A DNA stretch of 64,000 nucleotides, from contig NZ_BAGZ01000008.1 in assembly GCF_000298175.1 (NCBI RefSeq), forward strand, positions 558,001 through 622,000, read 5' to 3'. Positions 32,893 to 41,366 of this stretch are shown in pieces. The DNA comes from Austwickia chelonae NBRC 105200. GTDB taxonomy: Bacteria > Actinomycetota > Actinomycetes > Actinomycetales > Dermatophilaceae. The translations under genes were made by a program, and so were the position numbers. Each line of letters begins with the position of its first letter. Position 1 is the first letter of the stretch. The notes beneath the pieces were generated by a model. The model saw nothing but the letters and a program-made list of their open reading frames with translations, had not been told where the DNA came from and did no database searches.

Positions 32893-34046
32893 CCGACCTG
32901 CGCGCCACCGCGCACCCACCCACGCCCCCGCCGGCAAGACCGACGGAAGACCGGAGCGTAGGTGCATCCACCGCGGCGAGCCGCACCACCACGGTGCGTC
33001 GAACCGGGCGGCGAGGACGTATCCCGCTGCTCCCGACACTGCTGGTACTGACCCTGCTCACCGCGGGCAGCGTCGTCCTCTCGCTGGCTTTCGGCTCAGA
33101 ACACATCGGCGTCGACCGGGTCTGGGAGGTCGTCCTCGCCCACCTGCACGGGCAGAGCTCCACAGACACGGTGGCCGACACCATCGTCTGGGAGCTGCGG
33201 ATGCCCCGGGCGCTCCTCGCCCTCGTCGTCGGCGCAGGACTGGCCGTCGCCGGATGCGGGATGCAGACCCTCGTCCGCAACCCCCTCGCCGACCCCTACC
33301 TGCTGGGAATCTCCTCGGGGGCGTCCGTCGGTGCCACCATGGTGATCACCCTGGGCGTCCTGTCCTCTTGGGGGAGCAACGCCTTGACGGTCGGAGCGCT
33401 CCTGGGCGCGCTCGGCGCATCGATCTCAGTCTACCTCGTCGCCCTCGGCCAAGGCGGACTCACCCCCCTACGACTGGTGCTCTCCGGAGTGGTGCTCTCC
33501 TCGGCGTTCTCCGCGATCGCCTCCTTCCTCGTCTTCCTCAGCGACGACAGCCGCGCCACCACTTCGGTGCTCTTCTGGCTGCTGGGCAGCCTCGGCGGCG
33601 CCAAATGGGCGATCCTCGCACCGCCGACCGTGGTCGTCCTGCTCGTCCTGGCCGCCGCGGTCGCCGTCCACGGTTGGTTGGACGCCCTGGCCGCCGGTGA
33701 GGAGACCGCCTGTGCCTTGGGCGTCCTGGTGGGCGGGCTGCGTACCGCGGTCTTCCTCGTCCTGAGCATCCTGGTCGGGGTCCTGGTGTCCGTCAGCGGC
33801 GGCATCGGTTTCGTCGGTCTGATCCTGCCCCACCTGGCCCGGATCCTCGTCGGCGCGACCCACCGGCGCCTGGTCCCGGTCGCCGCGCTCGCCGGTGCCT
33901 TCTTCCTGCTCTGGGTGGACGTCCTGGCCCGGATGGTCGCCCCACCCCAGGAAGTCCCCCTCGGCGTGGTCACCGGAGCCATCGGGGCACCGCTCTTCCT
34001 GCTGTTGATGGGCCGACGCGGATACCGGTTCGGAGAACAGTCGTGA
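32889..34046 (+). CDS. btuC: FecCD-family permease of a cobalamin-type importer
   Basis: The 385-residue permease has a 45-residue Arg/Pro-rich cytoplasmic N-terminus, then nine to ten transmembrane helices with the FecCD landmarks: LRMPRALLALVVGAGLAVAG, QTLVRNPLADPYLLGISSGA, VSVSGGIGFVGLILPHLAR, and PPQEVPLGVVTGAIGAPLFL. FecCD permeases move either iron-siderophores or cobamides. The riboswitch upstream favours a BtuC role. Start and stop overlap the neighbouring genes (ATGA, GTGA), so all four genes are co-translated. Confidence 0.88.
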   Translation: MTDLRATAHPPTPPPARPTEDRSVGASTAASRTTTVRRTGRRGRIPLLPTLLVLTLLTAGSVVLSLAFGSEHIGVDRVWEVVLAHLHGQSSTDTVADTIVWELRMPRALLALVVGAGLAVAGCGMQTLVRNPLADPYLLGISSGASVGATMVITLGVLSSWGSNALTVGALLGALGASISVYLVALGQGGLTPLRLVLSGVVLSSAFSAIASFLVFLSDDSRATTSVLFWLLGSLGGAKWAILAPPTVVVLLVLAAAVAVHGWLDALAAGEETACALGVLVGGLRTAVFLVLSILVGVLVSVSGGIGFVGLILPHLARILVGATHRRLVPVAALAGAFFLLWVDVLARMVAPPQEVPLGVVTGAIGAPLFLLLMGRRGYRFGEQS

Positions 34047-34945
34047 ACACGGACGCCCAGGTCGCGGCAGCCCCCTCCCGCCCGGCTGAGGCCCCGGGCA
34101 CGACCGCGCCCTCGCGGACGGACCCGACCACCGGGATCCACCTGCACCAGGTCGGCTTCCGGGTCGGACAGGCCCAGCTCCTCGACGGCGTCGACCTGCA
34201 CATCCCCCGCCAAGGCCGGACGGCCGTCGTCGGCACCAATGGCGCAGGCAAGTCGACCCTGCTCAAGATCCTCGCGGGGCTGCGCCCACCCACCAGCGGC
34301 GAGGTCCGCCTCGACGGGGTCGACCTGCGGGCCATGTCCTCCGCTGCGCGAGCCCGGCAGATCGCCTTCGTGGGACAGGAGGACGTCCCCGCGGCCGACC
34401 TGTGCGTCGGAGAAGCCGTCTCCCTGGGACGGACCCCGCACCGACGCCCCTGGCAAGGGGGCGGCGCCGGTGAACGCAGGCTCGTCACCGAGGCACTCGA
34501 AGCCGTGGGCATGTCGCACCGCATCGACGACCCCTGCGACCGGCTCTCCGGTGGAGAACGACGCCGACTGGTCCTCGCCCGCGGACTGGTACAGAAGGCC
34601 GGGATCCTCGTCCTCGACGAACCCACCAACCACCTGGACATCGCCTGGCAGCTGAGACTGTGGCACCTTCTGGCCGATCTGCCGGGGGCAGTCGTCGCCG
34701 CCGTGCACGACATCGACATCGTCCTGCGACATTTCGACGCCGTGGTCGTCCTGGCCGCAGGGCGAGTCGTCGCCGCGGGGAATCCCCAGGACGCCCTGAC
34801 CCCCGAGGTGGTCGCCGAAGCCTTCGGCGTCCGCGCACACACCCTCTACGACCCGCACACCCAAGGCCTCCGTCTGCTCATCGACGACGTGCTGACCCGT
34901 TCGACCGCCTCGACATCGCTCGACGCATCTGGGAAGGAATCATGA
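34043..34945 (+). CDS. btuD: Cobalamin-type importer ATP-binding protein
   Basis: The 300-residue ATPase has Walker A GTNGAGKST, the Q-loop FVGQED, signature LSGGERRR, Walker B LVLDEPTNHLD and switch His in AAVHDID. These fit the FecE/BtuD group that works with FecCD permeases. The first 30 residues are a Pro/Ala/Thr-rich extension. The GTG start overlaps the permease stop and the stop overlaps the binding-protein ATG. Confidence 0.9.
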   Translation: MNTDAQVAAAPSRPAEAPGTTAPSRTDPTTGIHLHQVGFRVGQAQLLDGVDLHIPRQGRTAVVGTNGAGKSTLLKILAGLRPPTSGEVRLDGVDLRAMSSAARARQIAFVGQEDVPAADLCVGEAVSLGRTPHRRPWQGGGAGERRLVTEALEAVGMSHRIDDPCDRLSGGERRRLVLARGLVQKAGILVLDEPTNHLDIAWQLRLWHLLADLPGAVVAAVHDIDIVLRHFDAVVVLAAGRVVAAGNPQDALTPEVVAEAFGVRAHTLYDPHTQGLRLLIDDVLTRSTASTSLDASGKES

Positions 34946-36018
34946 GACCCCTCACCCGACTGGCCACCTCGCTCCTCGCCGTGGGCGCGCTGACCGTCTG
35001 CACCGCCTGCGGGCCGCAGAAGAGCACCTCCGCCGCGAACAACGACCAGGCCAAGGTGACGGTGAACAACTGCGGCCGCGACATCACCTACGACGCCCCG
35101 GTGAAACGACTCTTCGCCTACGACGGGAGCATCATCTCCATCGCTCTCGCCGTCGGCGCCCACCCCGAACTCGTCGCGGTCAGTGGCCTGAAGAACCACC
35201 AGGACCTGCTGCGACTGAAATACGGTGACCAGGTCGACAGCCTGAAACAGGTCTCCCCCAAAGGGCCGACGATGGAGAACATCGTGGCGGCCAGACCCCA
35301 GGTGGCCTTCGCCGGGTGGAACTACGGTTTCAGCGAGGCGAAGAACCTCACCCCGGACACCCTGAAGGAAAGGGGCATCGCTTCGTACCTTCTCAGTGAG
35401 ACCTGTCTCCAGGGCGACAAGAAGACCCGAGGAACCATCCCACCCTGGGAGGCCCTGCGCCAGGACCTGCTCAACATCGGCAAGATCACCGGGCACGACG
35501 ACACCGCTCGAGGCGTCGTCGAGGACATCGCCCGTCGTCGGGAAGCCTTGGAGAAAGCCCCGACGGCCGCGAAGAAACCCATGGCCTTCCTCTTCGACAG
35601 CTCCAGCGACCAGATCCTCTCCAGCGGGAGCTTTGGGGCACCTCAGGCCGTCTTCGACACCGCCGGGGCCGACTACGCCCTGTCCGACGTGAAGAACACC
35701 TGGACCCGGGTCAGCTGGGAACGCATCACCACCGCCGACCCCGACTTCATCGCCTTCGTGGACTATCCCGCCCAGGATTTCGCCGCGAAGGTCGAAGCTC
35801 TCAAGTCGAACCCGGCCAGCGCACAGCTCAAGGCCGTCAAGGAAGGACGCTTCATCAACCTGCCCTATGCGATGTGGACCTCGGGACCGATGAACATCGA
35901 CGCCGCCGAATCGGTCAGGGCCGCGATGGAGAAATGGGGCCTCCAACCGGCCAGCGGGATCACCCCCGCACTGGATATCCGTCCGCTGAAACTCGCCGGG
36001 AACACCTGGATGGAGTGA
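34942..36018 (+). CDS. btuF: Cobalamin-type substrate-binding lipoprotein
   Basis: The 358-residue protein starts with a lipoprotein signal: two Arg, a hydrophobic stretch and the lipobox ending TVCTACG, so it should be anchored outside the membrane. The mature part fits the two-lobe TroA/FecB/BtuF fold with one rigid helix, with segments such as VKRLFAYDGSIISIALAVG, MENIVAARPQVAFAG and LFDSSSDQILSSGSFG. It closes the operon. The gene order reductase-permease-ATPase-binding protein and the riboswitch support cobamide uptake. A ferric siderophore ligand remains the main alternative. Confidence 0.85.
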   Translation: MRPLTRLATSLLAVGALTVCTACGPQKSTSAANNDQAKVTVNNCGRDITYDAPVKRLFAYDGSIISIALAVGAHPELVAVSGLKNHQDLLRLKYGDQVDSLKQVSPKGPTMENIVAARPQVAFAGWNYGFSEAKNLTPDTLKERGIASYLLSETCLQGDKKTRGTIPPWEALRQDLLNIGKITGHDDTARGVVEDIARRREALEKAPTAAKKPMAFLFDSSSDQILSSGSFGAPQAVFDTAGADYALSDVKNTWTRVSWERITTADPDFIAFVDYPAQDFAAKVEALKSNPASAQLKAVKEGRFINLPYAMWTSGPMNIDAAESVRAAMEKWGLQPASGITPALDIRPLKLAGNTWME

Positions 36019-36058
36019 CTCTGACCGGCACCGCGATCCCTGGCCCGCCGGTTCCTCC

Positions 36059-36889
36059 TCACCAGCAGAGCAGCAGGGCCAGAAGAACCGTGGAGGCTCC
36101 GATCTCTCCGAGCCCCACGGACATCGGACGCACCCGCCGACCGGCCATAGCCCAGGCGCGTACGGCCAATCCGATGAAGAAGACCGTGGTGAGCCAGCGC
36201 AGGACGACCGAATCCGGGACGGCCACGGCCTGGGAGACCGTCCAGAACAGCAGCGGACACAACAGGTGGTAGCCGATGGAGACCCGGTGGAAGACCGGGT
36301 TGGTGCGCTCGCGGATCAGGGTTTTCACGTACAGGGCGGTGCCGAAGAAGTAGGCGAAGAGAACGGCGACGACTCCGGCGGTGATCTGGATCGGATCGCC
36401 GGGATGCGGATGCGCGGACGCCATCACCGCCGCGAACAGGCAGGCGGCGAGGATGGTGACGGCGTCATTGGCCAGGGCACGGTCCTGTCTCTTCCAGGAG
36501 AAGAACAGACTGGTCAACGCCAGTGGAAGGTAGACCGGCAGCCAGCGCAGCAGGGACGGGTCGAGGATGAGCAGGGCGACGGCGAAGGGGGCGCTGACCG
36601 CGGCATAGGTCAACAGCGCGGGGCGCTGCCGGTGCCATCTTCGGCTGCGCAGGGCCAGCCCGGCCGCGTTGAACAGGAAGTATCCGCTGAGGAGCAGGAG
36701 GAGCAGCAGGGTCTGGGTCAGGCCCCAACCGTTGCGTAGACCACCGACGAGGGCCGGTACGGCGAGCATCGCCCAGGCACCGTGTTGACGGGGCAGCCAG
36801 TGGGCGGGGATGTTTTTCCGTTTCTTCTTCTGCGGCGTGGTGCTCTTTTTCTTCCGTGCTGTGGTGTCGTCGCCGGTGGGAGAGCTCAT
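36059..36889 (-). CDS. YwiC-like integral membrane protein
   Basis: The 276-residue protein has a Lys/Arg-rich N-terminal tail (KKKSTTPQKKKRKN), then LPRQHGAWAMLAVPALVGG, the hallmark of the YwiC family, and about eight hydrophobic helices. A second conserved stretch LFFSWKRQDRALAND lies near the middle. The function of the family is unknown; in Bacillus ywiC lies near nitrate-respiration genes. It begins three bases after the Nudix gene, so the two are co-translated. It converges on the btuF gene. Confidence 0.85.
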   Translation of the reverse strand: MSSPTGDDTTARKKKSTTPQKKKRKNIPAHWLPRQHGAWAMLAVPALVGGLRNGWGLTQTLLLLLLLSGYFLFNAAGLALRSRRWHRQRPALLTYAAVSAPFAVALLILDPSLLRWLPVYLPLALTSLFFSWKRQDRALANDAVTILAACLFAAVMASAHPHPGDPIQITAGVVAVLFAYFFGTALYVKTLIRERTNPVFHRVSIGYHLLCPLLFWTVSQAVAVPDSVVLRWLTTVFFIGLAVRAWAMAGRRVRPMSVGLGEIGASTVLLALLLCW

Positions 36890-36892
36890 GGG

Positions 36893-37456
36893 TCATCGAT
36901 CCAGGTAGGGCAGCTCCTGCCGCCCGGCCCGGATGAGCCCGGCCAGGTCGGCGGCGGCCGCGGGTGGGAGACGGTCGACGTCGAACCAGCGCACGTCGTG
37001 CGATTCGCTGCTGGTGAGCGGCCGGGCTTCGGCGGGAGCCACGGCGGCATAGCGGACGTCGAGATGTTCGCGGCACCGTCCGAAGGCGGCGGGGAGGGTG
37101 TGCGCGTCGAGATGGCAGGGCCAGTCGGATACGACGAGATCGGGGATCCCGGATTCTTCGAGTAGTTCCCGTCGGGCTGCGGTGCGCAGGTCGGGGTCGT
37201 CGCTGTCGATGTGCCCACCGAACTGGAACCAGGCGTCGGCCTTGCGATGGTGGGTGAGCAGGACCCGTCGTCCGGTGGGGTCGAGCACGAGGCATCCGAC
37301 GGTGAGGTGGACCGGCGGCCCGTCCTTGGCCGTCGCCTCGGGGTTCCGGTGGAGATGGTCGAGGAAACGACGACGGAGCCGTTCCTGGTCGGCGTCGGGG
37401 GCCGACCAGGAACGGAGCACCCGTAGGGCGTCGTCGTGCGCGGGGAGCGCGTCCAT
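36893..37456 (-). CDS. Nudix hydrolase
   Basis: The 187-residue protein has the Nudix box GGHIDSDDPDLRTAARRELLEESGI in residues about 79-103; the REL-EES core that binds the divalent metal is intact, while the first Glu of the box is Asp. The N-terminal part (LHRNPEATAKDGPPVHLTVGC) and the closing WFDVDRLP fit actinobacterial Nudix proteins of the mutT/coA group. Substrates in this group are nucleoside diphosphate derivatives and cannot be assigned here. It lies 15 bases after the Zincin_2 gene and is coupled to YwiC downstream. Confidence 0.88.
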   Translation of the reverse strand: MDALPAHDDALRVLRSWSAPDADQERLRRRFLDHLHRNPEATAKDGPPVHLTVGCLVLDPTGRRVLLTHHRKADAWFQFGGHIDSDDPDLRTAARRELLEESGIPDLVVSDWPCHLDAHTLPAAFGRCREHLDVRYAAVAPAEARPLTSSESHDVRWFDVDRLPPAAAADLAGLIRAGRQELPYLDR

Positions 37457-37471
37457 CGGAGCGGGGGCGGG

Positions 37472-39013
37472 TCAGGCGAGTGGCGGGGTGTTTCCGCCGT
37501 CGCGGCTCTCGCCCGGGGACGGCGGGTCGTCCTTCCGGGGGTTTCCTTCCCGGTTCGGGTGGCTCCCCGGGGGGGTTTTCCCTTCCGGGTCGGGTGACTT
37601 CTCGGTGTCGGCGGTGCCGAGGATCTGGGCGAGCGCGGCGTCGATCTCTCCGCCGAGGCCGCCCAGGCCGTCGTCGCCTTCGCTGTGTCCGTCGCCGCAG
37701 GTCCGTTCCACGAAGCCGAGGATGTCGTCGAGGTCGGCGGCGGTCGGTGCCACGTCGGGATGGGCCCAGACGCTGTCGCGGACGCTTTGTCCGCCGGCGT
37801 TCTCCAGGGCGGAGAAGAGGTTCGCGGCGTCGCGGAGTCGGCGCGGTCGCAGGTGCAGTCCGACGAGTTCACCGAAGATCGCCTCGGCCGGTCCGCCGGT
37901 GGCCCGACGTCGACGGATGGATTCGGAGAGGGCCGCGGCTTGGGGCAGCCGTCCTTCGCAGGCTTTCCCGGTGACGACGTCGACCCAGCCCTCGGTGAGG
38001 GCAAGCAGGGTTTCCAGGCGGGTCAGGGCTGCTTTCTGGGCGTCGCTGGGCTCGGGGGAGAAGAGCGTCTTGGAGAGCGCCTGTTGCATGGCCTGGGGGT
38101 CGCGGGGGTCGATCTCGGCGAGTTTGCGTTCGATGCCCTCGGTGTCGATGGTGATGTCCCTGGCGTAGGCCTCCACCGCGGCCAGGAGTTGCGACCCCAG
38201 CCAGGGGACGCCGCTGAACAGGCGGGTGCGGGCGCTTTCGCGCAGGGCCAGGTAGAGGCGCACCTGGGCGATGTCGACCTCCAGTCCTTCGGCGAGGGCG
38301 GTCACGTTGGCGGGGATGAGCGCCACCGTCGGCGTGCTCAGCAGGGGCAGGCCCACTTCGGTGGCGGAGACGACGTCGGTGGCGAGGGTTCCGATGGCCT
38401 GGCCGGTCTGGACGCCGAACATCGAGCTGCTCATCCGGGTCAGCATCGGTTCGAACTGGGCGATCATGGCGTTCAGGTCGAGTCCGGGGGGCATGCCGGG
38501 GATGGCCGGGGGGTTCTCCCCGGAGAACTGTTCGAGTTGGCCCCGGGTGGCGGTGACGACGGCAGCGTTGACCCCTTGGGCGACGGGGGAGACGATCTTG
38601 ATCCACAGGTCGAGTGTTCGGGAGACCCATTCGCTGCGGCTCCAGGCCTGGGCGGGTGCTCCGGGGGAGTCGAGGGTGGTGGCCTGGGAGAGCCAGAGTT
38701 CGGCGATCCGGACGGCTTCGACCACCTCTCGTCGTTCGATGTCGCCGACGGCGGGGTCGCCGTCGGCGGTGGCGGTCTGGCGGGCTGTGTCGCTGCACAG
38801 CTGGGTGTTGATCCCGTCGGTGGGAGCGGCTTCGAAGAAGGACCGTAGTTGTGCGGCGAGGGCGCCCATCATGGCGGGATTGGACTGGTCCATCCCCATG
38901 GAGCGCATCGCCTCGGACATGGCGGGGTTGTTGGGGTCGCCGAGGAACTGTTGGAACAGTTGAGCGAAGTCCGGCTGGTCGTCGCCGCCCGGGCGGCGGG
39001 GGGTATCGGACAC
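37472..39013 (-). CDS. Zincin_2/DUF2342 family protein (putative zinc-dependent metalloprotease, Rv3195-like)
   Basis: The 513-residue protein matches the actinobacterial family annotated as zinc-dependent metalloprotease: MSDTPRR start, QLFQQFLGDPNNP, SVTATRGQLEQF-type segment, FGVQTGQAIGTLA, and the core LYLALRESARTRLFSGVPWL. As I recall it, the family core usually reads RExAHxRLF; here the His is Arg, so the putative metal site may be lost. The last 60 residues are Pro/Gly/Asp-rich. The GTG at 39013 has AGGAG upstream. The neighbouring PDZ-Lon, UPF0182 and ABC1 genes match the mycobacterial Rv3193c-Rv3197 set. Confidence 0.85.
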   Translation of the reverse strand: MSDTPRRPGGDDQPDFAQLFQQFLGDPNNPAMSEAMRSMGMDQSNPAMMGALAAQLRSFFEAAPTDGINTQLCSDTARQTATADGDPAVGDIERREVVEAVRIAELWLSQATTLDSPGAPAQAWSRSEWVSRTLDLWIKIVSPVAQGVNAAVVTATRGQLEQFSGENPPAIPGMPPGLDLNAMIAQFEPMLTRMSSSMFGVQTGQAIGTLATDVVSATEVGLPLLSTPTVALIPANVTALAEGLEVDIAQVRLYLALRESARTRLFSGVPWLGSQLLAAVEAYARDITIDTEGIERKLAEIDPRDPQAMQQALSKTLFSPEPSDAQKAALTRLETLLALTEGWVDVVTGKACEGRLPQAAALSESIRRRRATGGPAEAIFGELVGLHLRPRRLRDAANLFSALENAGGQSVRDSVWAHPDVAPTAADLDDILGFVERTCGDGHSEGDDGLGGLGGEIDAALAQILGTADTEKSPDPEGKTPPGSHPNREGNPRKDDPPSPGESRDGGNTPPLA

Positions 39014-39114
39014 GATGTCTCCTGACGCACCTGAGAAGATGGTTGTCTCCAGATAACCACGTTCGGCCTCGTGACGTTCCCGTGGGGCGTCCGCCCGGAA
39101 GGAATACTTCATCC

Positions 39115-39552
39115 GTGAGCAGTTCGTCCTCGTCCGCCCGTGTGGTGCGTGCATCCGTGGGCCCGGAACCGTCGTTGGCCGAGCTCGTCGCTGAGGTCGC
39201 CGATCCTCGGGCCGGGTGTGTGGCGACTTTTGTCGGCTGGGTCCGTGACCATGATCATGGTCGGTCGGTGGAGCGTCTGGAGTATTCGGCGCATCCGTCG
39301 GCGTCGGCGCGCTTGGCCGATCTCGCGGCCGAGGTGGCCTCGGGCCCTGGTCTGGTCGCGATCTCGGTGCAGCATGCCACCGGTGATCTGCGGATCGGTG
39401 ATGTCGCGGTGGTGGCGGCGGTGGCCGCGGAGCATCGCGGGCAGGCTTTCGAGGCCTGTCATCTGTTGGTCGATCGGTTGAAGGCGGAGGTGCCGATCTG
39501 GAAGCATCAGGTGTTCACCGACGGTGACGACGAGTGGGTGGGCATTCCATGA
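39115..39552 (+). CDS. moaE: Molybdopterin synthase catalytic subunit MoaE
   Basis: MoaE joins two dithiolene sulfurs from MoaD to precursor Z in molybdenum-cofactor synthesis. The 145-residue protein has FVGWVRDHDHGRSVERLEY, the central HATGDLRIGDVAV strand, AAEHRGQAFEACHLLVDRLK, and the active-site Lys block KAEVPIWKHQVF. Length is normal. No MoaD is adjacent, so the sulfur carrier must be elsewhere; MoeZ at 13.4 kb could activate it. The GTG start follows GGAAGGA. It overlaps the Lon-like protease gene by four bases, an unusual pairing. Confidence 0.93.
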   Translation: MSSSSSSARVVRASVGPEPSLAELVAEVADPRAGCVATFVGWVRDHDHGRSVERLEYSAHPSASARLADLAAEVASGPGLVAISVQHATGDLRIGDVAVVAAVAAEHRGQAFEACHLLVDRLKAEVPIWKHQVFTDGDDEWVGIP

Positions 39553-40709
39553 GGTGGTGGCGTCGGTCCGGGGCGGCGGAGGATCCGCCGGTTCCGTGCC
39601 CGTCGGGGGCTCCGCACGAGATCCCTGACGGGACGGTTCGCGGGGTCGAGGAGCGGCGGGTCGCGGGTCTGTCCTCCCGGACGTGGACCTTCCTGGCTGC
39701 GGCGTTGACGGCGACGGTGGTGGTGGCCGGGGGGAACTTGATCCATCCGCCGTACATCCTGTTCCGGCCGGGGCCGGTGTACGACACCCTGGGGGAGATC
39801 AACGGTAAGCCGGTGATCGAGGTCAAGGGTAGGCAGACCTACGGGGCCTCGGGTGAGCTCTCGTTCACCACGGTGGCTCTCTACGGGGGGCGTGATCGCG
39901 AGATCACCTTGTGGGAGTACCTGGTGGCACGGCTGCAGCCGGGAACGGAGATCCGCCCGGTGGCGGAGGTCTACCCCCGGAATGTGACGCGACAGCAGAT
40001 CCGTCAACAGACGCAGGCTCAGATGGCTGATGCCCAGGCCGAGGCGAAGGTGGTGGCGATGCGGGCGGCCGGCCTGCAGGTGCCGGAGAAGGTCACGGTT
40101 GCGGCTGTCCTGGAGGACGGGCCGTCGGCGAAGACTCTGGTCAAGGGAGACCAGATTGTCTCTATGGAGGGGAAAGCACTGCCTGGAGGGGCGCCTCTAC
40201 GGGCTCGGATCCAGGAGTTGAAGGACGACGAGACGCTTTCCTTGGTGGTCCTCAGAGCGGGTAAGGAAGTGCCGGTGTCGGTGTCCTCGACGGCGAAGGA
40301 CGGGCGTCGGTTGATCGGGGTGGTTTTGTCCTCCGCTTTCGACTTCCCGGTGGAGGTGTCGATCCATGCGGGTGACGTAGGTGGTTCCTCGGCCGGGTTG
40401 ATGTTCAGTTTGGGTCTGTACGACCGGTTGACCCCGGGTGAGCTCACCGGGGGGCGGAGGATCGCCGGGACCGGCACGATCGCGGGGAACGGGGCGGTCG
40501 GCGCGATCGGCGGCATCCAGCACAAGATGCGGGGTGCGCGCGAGACCAAGGATGCGGAGTGGTTCCTGTCCCCGGAGGCGAACTGTTCTGCGGTGCAGGG
40601 AAATATTCCGGACGGGCTGCGGGTGGTGAAGGTGGCGACCTTCGAGGCGGCCAAGCATGCCGTGGAAGAGATCGCCGCAGGCCGCGGCGATGCTCTCCCC
40701 GGTTGTTGA
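39549..40709 (+). CDS. PDZ and Lon-like (S16) membrane protease
   Basis: The 386-residue protein has one N-terminal transmembrane helix (about residues 45-62), a PDZ-like domain (about 180-260, with LEDGPSAKTLVKGDQIVSMEGK) and a C-terminal Lon protease domain. The catalytic Ser lies in DVGGSSAGLMFSL and the catalytic Lys in GIQHKMRGA. There is no ATPase domain, so this is the YlbL/Rv3194c type facing outside the membrane. The ATG overlaps the moaE stop. Substrates are unknown; a related Bacillus protein acts on a cell-division inhibitor. Confidence 0.93.
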   Translation: MRWWRRSGAAEDPPVPCPSGAPHEIPDGTVRGVEERRVAGLSSRTWTFLAAALTATVVVAGGNLIHPPYILFRPGPVYDTLGEINGKPVIEVKGRQTYGASGELSFTTVALYGGRDREITLWEYLVARLQPGTEIRPVAEVYPRNVTRQQIRQQTQAQMADAQAEAKVVAMRAAGLQVPEKVTVAAVLEDGPSAKTLVKGDQIVSMEGKALPGGAPLRARIQELKDDETLSLVVLRAGKEVPVSVSSTAKDGRRLIGVVLSSAFDFPVEVSIHAGDVGGSSAGLMFSLGLYDRLTPGELTGGRRIAGTGTIAGNGAVGAIGGIQHKMRGARETKDAEWFLSPEANCSAVQGNIPDGLRVVKVATFEAAKHAVEEIAAGRGDALPGC

Positions 40710-40712
40710 GGT

Positions 40713-41243
40713 TCAGACCTGCAGGGTCGCGGCGAGGGCTGCGACGAGTTCGGGGGCGATGTCCTGGCCGATGGCGACCTTGTCGTCGCTGTCGTGGGGA
40801 CGTTGCCGGAGGAGGCAGGTCGATTCGCCGTCGCGGGTGACGGCGACCAGGAGTCGTACGTCGACCCGGTCGGGGTGTTCGGCGAGGATCTGGGCGGCCT
40901 CGTCGGGGTCCTCCGGAAGGTCCGCCTCGGCGTCAGGCGGGACGACGAGGCGTTCGACGGCCATGGCGACTCCGTCGACGTCGGCGGGCCAGGCGAGCAT
41001 GGCGAGGAAGTCCTCCAGCGGGTCGGCCGGGGGGAGGTCCTCTTGTTCGATGGCGGACAGGGCTTGGTCGTCCAGGTTCTTGAGCTGGTGGGCGAGGGCG
41101 GGCTCGGCCGCGACGAGTTTGGCGGTGTCGACGAGGGCGAAGAGGCGGACGGGTTGGTCCCATCCGGCTCCGGCGACATAGCGCTCGGTCTCGATGGCGC
41201 ATTGGACGAGGGGTGGGTGCATGTGCTGTAGAGAGGGGCTCAC
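40713..41243 (-). CDS. PPA1309 family protein
   Basis: This 176-residue cytoplasmic protein has the family's AGWDQPVRLFALVDTAKL block near the N-terminus, an acidic middle, and VRLLVAVTRDGESTCLLRQRPHD near the C-terminus. It is conserved among actinobacteria and its function is not known. The GTG at 41243 was chosen because it gives the usual N-terminus (SPSLQ...), although no good ribosome-binding site precedes it; an ATG at 41222 is possible. It ends three bases from the end of the Lon-like gene (convergent) and is divergent from the UPF0182 gene. Confidence 0.85.
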   Translation of the reverse strand: MSPSLQHMHPPLVQCAIETERYVAGAGWDQPVRLFALVDTAKLVAAEPALAHQLKNLDDQALSAIEQEDLPPADPLEDFLAMLAWPADVDGVAMAVERLVVPPDAEADLPEDPDEAAQILAEHPDRVDVRLLVAVTRDGESTCLLRQRPHDSDDKVAIGQDIAPELVAALAATLQV

Positions 41244-41366
41244 CCCTTCATCGTGCCGGATGATCACAGTCTGATGGGAAACTCGCTGTCGTATAGGTAC
41301 GTTGAGCACGTGGGCCCCGTAAGGTCGGGGTTGCGTGCCCGTTTTGTGCACATTTGACTGATCAGG

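Noticed and set aside
36019-36058. Hairpin between btuF and the YwiC gene
   Set aside because: ACCGGC/GCCGGT gives six pairs with a long loop; not convincing as a terminator.
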